NCBI GenBank assembly: GCA_013365365.1
Contig: JABVXU010000006.1
Span: forward strand, 310,001-374,000
Source of the DNA: Cruorifilaria tuberocauda
Lineage: Eukaryota; Nematoda; Chromadorea; Rhabditida; Onchocercidae
Direction of reading: 5' to 3'
Length of the DNA stretch: 64,000 nucleotides
Position numbers and translations under genes: made by a program. The stretch's first letter is position 1. Each line of letters opens with the position of its first letter. The notes under the pieces are model-generated. The model was not told the origin of the DNA. It did not search any database and saw only the letters and a list, made by a program, of their open reading frames with translations. Below are positions 52,749 through 64,000 of the stretch, one piece after another.

Positions 52749-55700
52749 ATGGATGAGACTTCTGCAGCCTGTGAAGGTATCGTGCTTTAATTTGCTCTGA
52801 GATAAGGCAAACCATAGAATCCAGAAAAGTTTTAAATGTATCTTGAAACGCAGAAAGTGGCAGAAGGAAATTGCGATCTTTTCACGTTTCAGCTTCCGAT
52901 GTTTTAGCTGTGACTATCAAATATTGATTAGCTTTTTATATGCAAAGTGTTTTGCAGATCTGCGTTACTTTGAAAGACGTCTGACGGAAGTAATTCAAAG
53001 TATGCAACCAGCTGCAACAAGGTGGCGATGTGAGTTATCTTATGTTTTCATCACGTTTTAAATGATCTCTGACACTTCTTCGTTTACTTTGCATTGCTTA
53101 CTTCCTTGCGAGTATTGCGAGCAAAGAAATAAAGAAAAAAAAAGAAATTCGACAATCGCAGGATGCAATCTGTTGGTGACGGATTCCGTATAATATTGTT
53201 TGTAAGCTTGTTATAAGGAGCATCAGATTACTCCATCTAAGCCACTAGTCAGATTGCTGATGATTTAGACCACTACTGTCAAGCGAGGTTGTATTTCAGG
53301 TTTTTTGAAAAATCGTCAAATGTTAGCAAATTATGCAGTTGTTACTACGAACGAATTTCACGAAAGAATAGTCATATGTAGTTTAAAAATGTACCTTTGA
53401 ACACAAAGACTCAAAAATACATTCCTGAATCCTTGTGCTGAAAATTGAGTCACTTTGCTAACTCATAGTTCTCACTTATGTTTAAGATCCAGACTATGAG
53501 AATTCGAATCTAAATTCCAAATTGTGATGGACAGTTAATATTAATTTTCTATTCTTCTCATCTCGGTTTTTTCATCTCAAATTCTTCCATTTTCCCTCTT
53601 TGATTAAAGAATATCTCACTTTTAAGAGCTGATTGGGATTCAAATGGGAATCCGAAATCTTCCAGTTTAAATATCCAGCAAGCGTAAAAATTTCACATTT
53701 TATCTCATCTTCTAGAGTTTCCCTTAATTAATTATTTGTATTTTAGTGGTATTACTAGTCGCATTTGGATGTACATTGTGGAGCGCTTACTTTTGGTTGA
53801 AGGATCCTTCCATACGTACTGTTCGTGTTATTTTTATCTTTTTAATCCCATATAACTTTTTTTGATTTGTGCATTTATTTTTAATAGATATTTGATTTAT
53901 AAATTCCAGTATTCTTAGGTGACTTTGATTGAATCACTGCAAAATCATCTTGTCTTTTCGGCTTGTGTGCCTTCACTGTTATTTCTGTTTGGCTTTATCG
54001 GAATACATAATCGTGCTGTTGCACCAAGCATGTAAGTTGATTTATTTGACTTCGTACAGTGAGTAAACAGTCTTATTTTGCATACTTGCGTGACCTACTT
54101 TGTTTATGACATATCCTATGGATAGCAGAAGAGATGTTTCTCATTGTTGTAGACTGCCGCAGCGCAGCGTGGATCCTGTTGGAATCAAACTAGAGTAATG
54201 GTACAATCATATGGTACAGGTTATGTGAATCACGTTCAAATAACTTGTAACTGTTCAATTTATTGTAAATATTCATAACTTTTTTTATCATGAAATATTC
54301 TGTTCTGAATGAACAAGTATGGTGACTTTTGGTTCAATCATGTTTCCTCTGTTTTTGTCATTGAACTTTTCCTTTCAACATTTTAGCTTTTTTAATAGGT
54401 ATTTCCCACTTTGCAAGTTTTCTCTAATTCTTAATTATAGAATTTCATCCATGTCCTCTAATAAAACGATTTTATGTGCGCTGTTATGTAAGATTTGTTT
54501 GCAGCGGTTTATCGGTTGTAGAACTGTTAAACGTACTGAAGACATTTGCTACCAAAAAATTTTCTGTACTTTTCATACAGATTTCCTGTAGAGATGAATA
54601 AGTAATTTTTATTCAGTATGACATTAATCAAACTTTAGTTGTATGTTTTACTTTTATTTTTCTTGCTTCTTTGGTTTCGGTATCGACTAAGAATGCTTTT
54701 GTTCTTGAAAAACTGCAAATGTGAAAATACAGAAATGAGTGAATTATGAGCAAAATTTGCAGATAGATAAAGTTAAAATGAACGAATAACTTTAATTCAA
54801 TATAAGATTAACCATACTTCATTTTCTATATACTTTATGCACAGAAAAATATAGAGACGAAAAATTTTTTGTATTTTCAACTGGACAATAATTCAATCTG
54901 CTTCTTTAAAACCATGAAGAATGGGGAATGAAAAGTGATTCAATGAGAAGGAAGAGAAAACTTAGTTGTGCAAAAGGCCAGGTCGCGATCATAGTTTTCT
55001 CACTATCTATGGCTTTATTCGTCGATTAACACATTGCCTCAATATAATAAGTTCGAAAATTCCAATATGTCTTAGACTGTATATTTTACTTCTTTAAAAT
55101 GTGCTGAAATTGCATCCGATCTCTTATTTCAAGATATCATTTAACCTATTTCGAACGTTAGCCACTTTTTTTTAAATTCATTCTATCAACCGTTATATGA
55201 AGGAAAATATTTGAATTGTATGAACTGTAATTATAAGATTCGATTATGGCTGAATTTTGATCAGCATCTATTATTAATAGTTATAAATTTTGCCGTTGCA
55301 TATTTATTATTGTTAAATTCATTTCAGCATTGCTTCACGATGTCGTTCGGTACTGGCAGACTTCAGCCTTAGCTGTGATGACGTATGTTTTTTTGCTTAG
55401 ACAGATTTAATTTTTCCTTATGTAGCCTCATAATATCTTGAATAATATAAGCTTTTTTTGATAAAGCAAATCGTATGAAGTACGTTGTTGTTGCTGGACG
55501 GAGAAGTAAGCATTATATTCCGGTGAATATTTTATTTTAAAAAACTGTTTTGGTTTCTTGGTATTACTTAAAATTTTCATAATATTAATGTTGTGATTGG
55601 TTTGATTTAGAACAAAAAAAGAAAATAAAGTAAGGATATTCTTGCATGGCAAATTCTTCGTTGGTTATCTTCATGTGTGGGAGTGTGCTAGCTGCAGCCT

Positions 55701-55782
55701 TTTAAAAATTTACAGAAATCAGTTCTTTCAGAGTGGGAAATTGATTGTGAGGCCGCCACATCGAGTGCATGTGTCTCCATGA
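52749..55782 (+). CDS. NEP1R1: Nuclear envelope phosphatase regulatory subunit 1 (NEP1R1/TMEM188)
   Basis: Six exons close in frame at 130 residues (human about 125): 52749-52776, 52958-53029, 53747-53820, 53919-54031, 55328-55382 and 55732-55782. The N-terminus EDLRYFERRLTEVIQSMQPA and ATRWR match the family. Two membrane helices follow (LVLLVAFGCTLWSAYFW, about 34-50; LVFSACVPSLLFLFGFIGI, about 69-87), then HNRAVAPSIIASRCRSVLAD, SCDDSGKLIVRPPHRVHV and the stop. The protein partners the phosphatase CTDNEP1 in the ER and nuclear envelope to dephosphorylate lipin, controlling phosphatidic acid, membrane synthesis and nuclear shape. The first exon is only 28 bases. The fourth intron (1.3 kb) and the fifth contain chance open frames only. 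Confidence 0.92.
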
Positions 55783-58700
55783 TTACATATATTTCACTGA
55801 TTTGAAGTTATGAATTTTAAGGTTTCGTTTTAATTTATTGTTACTCTCTATTCTTATTTCTGTGAAGAGCAGTTCGACTGTTAAATGTTCCCGAATTACA
55901 GAAAGAGATTTGATCTCATGGGTCTATCATTAATTACCTCGAAATTCTGACGAATATAACATTTCCTTTTTGTTATGCAGTTTTTTACGCCGGAATTTGT
56001 TTTTCTGTTTTGCTCTGTAATTCACATTTTGATTTCGAGTTCGCTCATTTCAGAATTAAGTTTTTGAAAGATTTCGATCAAAAATTTCTATTCCGTTGAT
56101 AGTGGTCTTTTTTGTTTGTTTTTATTTTGAGAATTTTTGTTTTTGTTTTGACATCACTTTTCGATTCTAATATCCATCAGGTTGTTTTATGAAAAATGAG
56201 ATTCCAAAAACTCTGAGATCAGTTACAAAGTATACCAAAAGTGTTCTCATTCTCACAATTTCATAAATTCGTATATGTTATTTTTATGTTTGTTCGCTTT
56301 GAATTTATATTTAGCTTCATTCGATAAGAATCGCCAAATCATTTTTAACATAAATTTCGTCTTTACTTGGCGGCACGTCAATTCTAAACATTAAATGTCA
56401 CAGTCAAAACTGTATTTTTTTGTGACATAATTATTTTTATCATTCATGTAATCTTTTGGCGGTGATTTGTTGATACTTTGGTTGCACTAATATAGCATAT
56501 TTCAATCTTCAAGATGTGAATGTGTTCTGGTGTTTCAGAAGAAGTGAAATAAAGTATTGTATGTTCATAATGTTATTAACCAGAAGTGCATTTCTCGATG
56601 GCATTCTGTTGCCCCAATTGCATAATTTATTGCACTTCTCTTTCTGAAAATTTCAAAGTCTTTTTTGTATTTTTTATTGATTGCACTACTAGCAGTTTTA
56701 CGATTCTGAATATTAACATTTTTTTAACTTTTCCAAAGCTTTTTTTTTGCGTGCTTGAATTTTTCATTTCTCTCCAAGTTGGAATTCATATGTGCGGTTA
56801 GTTTCCCCTGTAACGCACATTTTGACATATCGAATTATTGTGGGTTGAAGTTATTGGAATTTTTTAAGTGTAAACTTTTTATTTCATCATATAAATTTAA
56901 CATTTGAAATTCAAAAAGCATTCCCAAAAAAAATAAGTAAACTGATGGACAGTGATGAACCACTATGGCGAAGTTCTTACGTTTTTATCTGTTGATTATT
57001 CTTCGCTTCCATTTTCCTATTAATGTTCTCGATTGCCAGTTCTCAGGCTTAATTATTCTGTGCCCATAGCATAAGTTCATATCACCGTCAAAAGATGCAT
57101 TGCGTTACAGTTGATCTTAAACTGACATCTGTCAGTAACTACTTTTCTGGTTTATCCCTCTTTGCATACTGAATACCTGCCATTGAATACATTGATTTAA
57201 TATATGGATTAATTTTCGTAGATATAATTCTACTATTGAATTTCTGTGAATTTCAACATTTAATAGGAAGATAATTATGATTTGTTATGTAGTTTTTCAA
57301 GAAATGAACTGATGAACTATTCGACAATTAGATAGAAACAGTGTCGGTGATGGGTTAGTAATATTTATCATGTGAGGAATTTTTGTGTGATTGCCTCGAT
57401 CTTCGACTAAATCACAGAAACGTTATTTTAACTTGGTTATCACTTTCTCATCCGTTTTTTTTACTTCAGAAAAAAATTGTTTGTTCGTTTTATTAATCAG
57501 GAAATAATGATTAAGTGTTTAAGTGAAGAGACTAAGGAGAGATATTGCATATCAAAATTACCGCTTGTTGTCGCTTGCAGAGCTTTCAAGAAGCTAAGAT
57601 CGATAATGGGAGTGAAGTCGTCTGGTCTGTTGAATTCAATGCTTTTACTATTGATCAAAGATAATGCTCAGAAATACATTTAGCCAAACTTCCTTACTTA
57701 TTCGAAGTTTAGAAATTTTTATTTACTTTAATTATTTCTTGACCTTATTGTTATGCACTGCTTTTTACTGCTTGCGGTTATGCTGCTTTGAAAAATATCC
57801 TCTGAGAACTAAATAGATTTAAAAAGGAAGTTGATGCAATTATACCAATATGTAAAAAAGTAATTCAATGACTGGATTAATATTCTTAATGTAATTAGTT
57901 GATATTTAATTTGACGGATTTGCTAGAAGACTTTGATTGATGATGTGGCTATTATATAGATGAGAATTGATAGGAACTGCTTGTGGTTAAATGAAAACAT
58001 GCTTATATGCACCTCTAAAAAGGATTTTATTCTTTTTCCCATTCATAGTAAAAGATCTATAAAAGATCTCGTTATATCTCTAGAGAAAGAGCAATTTTTC
58101 AATCTTTAAACAGATTTTAAAAATTGGAAAACTATTCTTTAAAAGCGTAATCACAAGGGGTTTAAACAAATACTTACCTTTTTTTTACTATTTAAACGAG
58201 CAAGATTTTATTTTTAATCCTTATTTCATCTACCCTATAGAATATTTTTGGCGTTTTTGAAAGTTCAAAAATTCGAAACATTATTAGCTCTTATTGCTTC
58301 ATTAAAAAGTCAAAGCATAAATATCGTGATGAACGGGTTTTTTCTGTTATAACTAACGAATCAGAAAGTGATTGTTTGAACTTTTTCGGTTTTTATTTTT
58401 GATATGTTAGAAAATTTCTATAAGATAGTAATGAAAAATACATTTTAATTATCTCAAGTAATTTGATGTGTATTATTTCCAATTACGGTATTTTCTAACT
58501 TCTTCATTCACCTCATGTTAACATATCCGTTTTCCTCAATAAATTTCGTCCAAATTTGATCACTAGAATATTTTTTCTATTAAAATTAAAAATATAATTA
58601 TTTCTACCACGTATTTCCTAGCGCTCGGAAATACATTACAAGTGGATAAATGGAAAGAGAAAAGAGGAAAGAGAGGAAAAATGAAAGTAAGTTATGATGA

Positions 58701-59612
58701 GGAAATGAATATTCATTTCTCAGATATCTCCTGAAGATATAATAATCGAAGGGATCGATAGAGGTTAACAATTTTTATCATTTATTACCATTATTTTGAT
58801 GAAAGTTCCATTTGTTTTTGTAAAACTTTCTCAATATTTCTTGGTGTTCAGAAAAAGAATGGGTTTCAGGAATAAAATGTGGATAGAAGTGATGGAAATT
58901 TCAAATCGCGGAAATTTTGGTGTTTTGGTGCAAGTACCAAATGCTGTTTTGTTCCTTTCGTTATTAAACTTCACCCCACGAGTCAGCGCATATTGAAGAG
59001 TTTTGAAACTGCAAAAATAGTACTTTCGTCATCGATATAGGAGGTAACTAAACGTAAACTATCACCACTATCATTGCAGCTGTAATATTTATTCACTGAG
59101 AAACAAGAAAATGTTCGTCATTGAAAAGTTTGTTTTTTTCTTTTCTTTTTTTATTTTTATTTCATGAAATGTTCAATGCAGAATTATATATCAATAATGA
59201 GAAATATTTGCTGAATATTCGTAGTGATCTCGTATTTAATCATCTGTAATACGAAAATGACACCAGAAAATTTTGGATTAGAATAGTTGTTCCATGATAG
59301 CGTATTTTTCTGTAGATATATTTATTTATCTGGTTAAATTCAGCTACCCTATCTTGTTTTAGCTATAAATTAGCCGATTTTGGATTGCCTTGTGTATTCC
59401 TTCTCTGTAAATGACTGCCTATTTCCCGTCTAAACTTTTATATGTAACACACTTTCTAAAACTTGTTTCACTCTTTACAGCTACTTCATTACTAGCCACT
59501 TCAAAGGCTATTTTATCCTTTTTTATTAAAAAAAATTACTCGCTTTTTTCATATTAAATCTTTCGTGCAATGTCATTTAAAGTACTAATCGTTCAAATCA
59601 TTCAGATCCGGA
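55783..59612. other. Intergenic region between NEP1R1 and the PQ-loop gene
   Basis: About 3.8 kb of AT-rich DNA. Plus-strand open frames at 56586, 57477 and 58796 were read and show no family resemblance or paired splice sites. A short purine-rich stretch lies near 58648-58690. The distance is too great for a typical nematode operon. Confidence 0.5.
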
Positions 59613-61687
59613 ATGGATCTCATCCCGTTGGAGAAAATGTTCGCTATATCTCTAACTGTCCTCACTAAGAGTTTCATAATATTCGGTGGTTCACTTGCGT
59701 ATGTATTCCAGTACAAAAAAATTTATGAACGAGAAGATGCTAGCGGATTTTCATTGTTTGTCTGCTTGACCTTACTCATAGCAAATATACTTCGAATTAT
59801 GTTTTGGTTAGTAAGAGTAGGATTTATGGTCTTATTTTTCATGCTTTTAATTATTAATTGTTGTGGAACAATCATTCAACCATTCAACAATTTTAACTGA
59901 TAACAAAGAAATGGTTTCCATTTTTGAGCATCATAAATGGAAGTGGTTCATGATTTCATTATAGGAATTATTCATTTTCATTTGATACGTTGCAAGCATC
60001 TTTTTGTTTTTGCTGATAGATCATTGCAGGCGCTATGCCAAATTATCTAACTGCTATCTCTTGCTTTCTTTTCTAGGTTTGGCAAGCGGTTTGAATTGGC
60101 TCTTGTTGCTCAAAGCATAGTAATGTTGATATCAATGATATTAATGTTGGAAATATCTGTGAGAATAAATCGAAAACATGTATATAAAACGCAACGTGCT
60201 TCCGCTTGGAGTATCTTTATAAATTCTATTGATTTAATTAAATAATTATGCTTTTTTAATTGGATTATATCTCAGAATTTACTCTAATTTTTATGCAATA
60301 ATGAGACGATTGGATTCCTCATTTATTGTTGACCTTATTCTTAATATTTTGCAATATATGCAGTGAAATAAGAAATGATACTTGGAGTATTGAACTATCA
60401 TTCACTAATCTATATCAGCACACGTAAAAAAATTTCTATCCGATTATTTATTTAATTTATATGATTATATATATTATGCACAGTTTCTCAATTTATTTTA
60501 TTGTATCTTTTTGTTTGAACAGTTTTTATTGTTTCTTTTTTTTTGAAGGACTGGATAGTGTTTTTTTCTAATTTTTAAAAAATTTTTTTACAACTAATAA
60601 TTTTTAATTTTTTTGAGGCTTGAATAATGAAGATTTTACTTTAAAATACAAGATTTCTTTTTCAGCTGGCCAACTGCTAAGTCATTTTTGGCAGTGGAAT
60701 GATCTCTCGAGTTATTTCATTCTAATAATTGCTTTCATTATATTTTCATCTATACTTACTTACTTATTAAGTGAGGTACTTTTATATTCCTTTTCAGCAT
60801 TGAAGGCCTAAGATGAAAAATTTTCGGAAAACAGGACTGCGGTTTGTTCTAGTTTTATATGTGCTCTCTTATTAAGATTCGGAACTACCTATACATTTTT
60901 TCAGTATATAATATATGTGGAAGTCCTCGGTTTAATTGCTTTACTTTCCGAAGCATGTCTAGGTTTCCCTCAACTAAAACAGAATTGCTCAAGGCGTTCT
61001 ACATCGGGAATGAGGTCCAATTAAAAATTGATTGTTTATTTACGACTTGTGTAGTAGGAAAAGCTCACAAAATTCTTAGTGCTGTTGTCTTTCAAATTGC
61101 AGTGTAAGAAAGAGATTATTTTTATCGAAATTTTTTTTACACATTGGGATATTTAGTATCGGCATGGTACTTGTGTGGATGGCTGGGGATTGTGGTAAAA
61201 CAGCTTATTTTATTTATGAAAATAGTCCAGCTCAATTTTGGTTATGTGGAATAATACAAGTTAGTTATGATTTTTTCTTGTTTTTTAAATACTTTAATTA
61301 TAAATATTCATTTATCAAATCTTAGTATGAAGATGTGAATTCAGTATTTTAGCGTATTTTGTCTTCCGTTCAAAGTCACGCTGATCACTTTAGATGTTGT
61401 AATATTTGAAAATGGAAATGAGGCATAGGACTTACATCATCATCCCAAATAAGGCATGATGTAAGTCTGCGTCTCATTTCACATTTCAAATTTATGAAAC
61501 GAATGTATTTTTAGAATGATTTTCAGTGTATTTCAATATCTGATTTCTACTTTTAGTTCCAAAAGTTCCATAGTTTTATAACTTTCAGATTACGATCGAT
61601 TTATTAATAATGTTGCAAGTCTATTGTTTTGGGAAAAGAGGACTGAGAGGTCGGGTACAGTTGCCGCAGACTAATGATTGCGAATAA
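59613..61687 (+). CDS. SLC66A2: PQ-loop repeat membrane protein, SLC66A2 (PQLC1)-like
   Basis: Six exons close in frame at 249 residues: 59613-59806, 60077-60210, 60666-60775, 60905-61014, 61157-61259 and 61589-61687. The protein has seven hydrophobic segments and two PQ-loop repeats. The first reads FGGSLAYVFQYKKIYEREDA (PQ replaced by FQ at residues 32-33), followed by GFSLFVCLTLLIANILRIMFWFG. The second has the intact motif CLGFPQLKQNCSRRSTSGMS (PQ at 168-169). HFWQW (117-121) and MAGDCGKTAYF (191-201) are also family features. The second exon was extended to the GGA/GTATCT donor because the phase and the family both require it. An ATTCAG acceptor eight bases before the ATG fits leader addition. 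Vertebrate SLC66A2 acts with phospholipid flippase complexes in endosome-to-Golgi traffic; the substrate is unknown. Confidence 0.9.
61402..61492. repeat. Imperfect hairpin in the last SLC66A2 intron
   Basis: The left arm (61402-61441; ATTTGAAAATGGAAATGAG...GACTTACATCAT) is an imperfect inverted copy of the right arm (61453-61492; ATGATGTAAGTC...CTCATTTCACATTTCAAAT), with an 11-base loop. It may be a small fold-back insertion. It is unrelated in sequence to the element at 24 kb. Confidence 0.75.
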
Positions 61688-62853
61688 CATTTATCAGAAG
61701 AGATTAAATTGTGAAGATTTAGGTTTTCATATCGCAAATGAATTTTTATAGCAAAATTATCGTAGAATTGAACTTTCTATATCTTTGGAATTATTTGAAG
61801 AAGAGAATATTCGGCAAATCCAGGATCATTTACGATCACTGAACCTTTGCATTTTGTGCCTTTTCACCTTCAGCCTTATTTTTTTAATCTCTAATTTATG
61901 AACTCACAATTACTATTTATTATTTGTTATCAGTAACAATGCTTGCTGTATAATTTCCTGAATTTTCAAACTCAAGCGTTCATGATGGGAAGAAAGTTTT
62001 AATTCCTAGTAAATTAGTAATTTTATTGTTAACATATTATTGTATGTTTATTCCTCCATTTATGGTTTATTAGGAAACGAAATTCAAAAGATGACAACTG
62101 TGGCAACCAATCCTGATTCTTGATTTTCTATATGGAAAAATCGGCATTATTTGTTTTCGTCTACTATTTGCTACTCTTTGTTAGTTTCTCTCGGCTACAA
62201 GTGATCTCTTAAAGATGCTTTATTCGTCACAATGTTCATTATGTTCCATGCATTTTCCTTATTTGCAATAAGCAAAAATATTATATGTATATATACTCAG
62301 GTCTATTGATGTAGCTTCTGTTCCAGAATAGAAAAACCAGCACTGTATCGCACTTGCATATTTCTGTGCTGTAAAAGACTTGTTTTTGGTTTCGTTTCTG
62401 AAAAAAGGTAGTAGGTAAACTAACATTAAACAATAGTATCAATAACAATTGTGTCGCTGTAATATTTACAGCGGTCCTTTCTCAATTAAACCTAATTTTA
62501 TGAAATGAAAAAAGACTACAATAAAAGTAGCACCATTTAATTTTACATTATTTTAGTGGGTTATACATTCGTACGACATGAACTTTTTCTACACATCCTT
62601 ACTATTCATATGCCTATTATATTACTTGATGTATTACAATTACATTGATAAGGATTATCTGTTTAATAAAGTTAAATCGTGTATACTTTGTAATTTTTTG
62701 TAACAAATTTAGTTCCTTGTGTTCAGCCTTCAATTCTCAATTGAATTTCAATAATTTATCATTCTGAAAAACAGAAGGTTTGTATGAAGTGAGACTTTTG
62801 ATAGTTTGAAGACCTTATAATATCGAATAGTTAAAATAGATAGGTGGTGACTA
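61688..62853. other. 3' flank of the SLC66A2 gene, no other gene seen
   Basis: AT-rich sequence with no supportable open frame, RNA gene or repeat. Confidence 0.5.
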
Positions 62854-63162
62854 TTGAGACCATCTACTATAACTGCAAGACAGTGGATGATATTGGGAGA
62901 AAGAGCCTTGCTTCAACGAACTGTTTATTCGACCAAAAACATTTTATATTTGTGGAAGACAGTTGATAAGTCTGAGGTGTTTCGTCTTGTCTTTTTACCT
63001 GTAACTGACGAGGAGGATATTACTAATTCATTTTCGGGTGCTGTGGAGGTTAGTATTCTTATTATGGTTTTTATACACTTCAATGCTTTTTATCTTTTTC
63101 ACTTGCACTGTATTCCAGAGACAATTATGCAAGCAGAACATTCTAATCCGGTTTTTCTCATG
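62854..63162 (+). CDS. Possible exon(s) of an unrecognised gene
   Basis: From about 62887 an open frame reads MILGERALLQRTVYSTKNIL and continues YLWKTVDKSEVFRLVFLP, VTDEEDITNSFSGAVE to a good GTTAGT donor at 63049. Its composition is more protein-like than the chance frames nearby. A TATTCCAG acceptor 70 bases on would join to RQLCKQNILIRFFS and a stop, giving a product of about 74 residues. Reading through the intron instead stays open to 63213. I recognise no family. A further upstream exon may exist, since an in-frame stop lies at 62848. The call is tentative. Confidence 0.3.
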
Positions 63163-63213
63163 ATACATCTGACACATGAAAGCTTTAACATGATATCACA
63201 GCGTTATAGATAA

Positions 63214-64000
63214 ACTGAATCTGCCGGCATTGGAAGATTAATTGAAGGAAAATAAAGAAAGAAATGCGCAGAACAACAAAAGGATAATATTACCATGACC
63301 GATAATTTCTTCTATTAATTAAAACTTCATTATATAATTCAAAATCGAAATGTTCAGCGAATATGCTTTGTTAAGTAATCTGCTAAAAAATCATTTCGTT
63401 ATTTGTGGAAGTGATATTGTCTTTTAAAACATGGAGAACACTCATTCGTTGGTTAACTTCGGTTATTTAGAAATTCAGGATATTGAGAAAATAAACTTAA
63501 GTACTTCAAAATTCTTCAGAAAAATTATTGCATAAAGATCCAATAATAAAAATCCCAGTAAGAAATGAAGCTCGGTAAATCTTATTCGAGTTTTATTTAA
63601 GCTACCAACATCCCGATTTTGCATTTTGTTTTACACAAATGCTATTTATCGATCCCATATTCAACTTTTCCTCTTCCCAAAAATTCAATCACAGTTTACC
63701 GCTTTAAATGATATCTGTCTGTTCACTGTACATTTTCAATCATTCCTGATGATAAATTCAAACGCCCGTTTTTTTTGACGCTATTCCATTGCTGGAATAT
63801 CGCATTATTTTCTATAGCGATATTTGTTAGGAGCAGACTCCCATAGATTTTTGAGTCGTTCAATGGGAGCATTTCCATTTCATAAGTTTCACGAATAGTG
63901 CAGTTTTAAATTGAATAAGGATTGATGATGTTTGAATTAAAAAGTGAAGTAGTATGGGGAAGACGGAGTTGTAAGCTGCGCAAGTTACGTAATTGGAATA
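63214..64000. other. Right-edge region, nothing supportable
   Basis: No open frame with coding character, RNA gene or repeat was seen in this AT-rich end of the window. Exons of a gene starting beyond the edge cannot be excluded. Confidence 0.45.

Noticed and set aside
57477..57683. 68-codon plus-strand frame (MFVRFINQEIMIKCL...)
   Set aside because: No domain, no partner exons; isolated in a 3.8-kb gap.
1..64000. tRNA genes, CRISPR arrays, bacterial operons, riboswitches or integrated viral genes
   Set aside because: Looked for T-loop motifs, regular spaced repeats and compact coding blocks; none seen, and the intron-rich structure is eukaryotic.

Overview
The window is eukaryotic and looks like a parasitic (spirurid/filarial-type) nematode nuclear contig. 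By eye it is about 70% A+T. Genes have many short exons with GT-AG introns, and most begin just downstream of an acceptor-like TTTTCAG or TTTTTAG that could take a trans-spliced leader. A relic 5S rRNA unit is followed on the same strand by a degenerate SL1 spliced-leader RNA unit, a linkage known from nematodes. The species assignment is inference. Exon boundaries were set by hand from splice signals, phase and family similarity; seven of the eight main models close in frame (the first runs off the left edge) and one small heat-shock gene does not.

Layout. 1-3735 (minus): 5' part of a lysine/serine-rich, RS-containing probable nuclear protein, running off the left edge. 6420-7225 (plus): a 139-residue single-pass membrane protein I cannot assign. 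8787-13679 (minus): ten-exon PEPT-type proton/oligopeptide symporter (SLC15), with a cluster of TGATAA motifs upstream. 13.7-20.8 kb: gene-poor. 20833-22690 (minus): TMEM41A homologue with a 67-bp near-perfect palindrome in an intron. 23.26-23.58 kb: relic 5S and SL RNA units. 24021-24322: fold-back (MITE-like) element beside an orphan exon. 24805-25376 (minus): HSP20 small heat-shock gene with a frameshift in exon 1 but a strong heat-shock promoter. 27331-39952 (minus): 21-exon SLC4 Na+-coupled bicarbonate transporter (ABTS/NBC type). 40-50 kb: about 10 kb without a supportable gene. 50159-51737 (minus): UBE2W-type E2 enzyme, head-to-head with NEP1R1 (52749-55782, plus), the regulatory subunit of the CTDNEP1 lipin phosphatase. 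59613-61687 (plus): SLC66A2 (PQLC1)-type PQ-loop protein. 62.85-63.2 kb: a possible partial exon.

The genes do not form an operon or one pathway. There is a loose membrane and lipid theme: peptide uptake, bicarbonate transport, a TMEM41-family (VTT) protein, nuclear-envelope lipin control and a PQ-loop endosomal protein. No clearly new multi-gene system was found. The points most worth checking are the broken heat-shock gene under an intact-looking promoter, the 5S-SL relic pair, the intronic palindrome, and the unassigned membrane protein.
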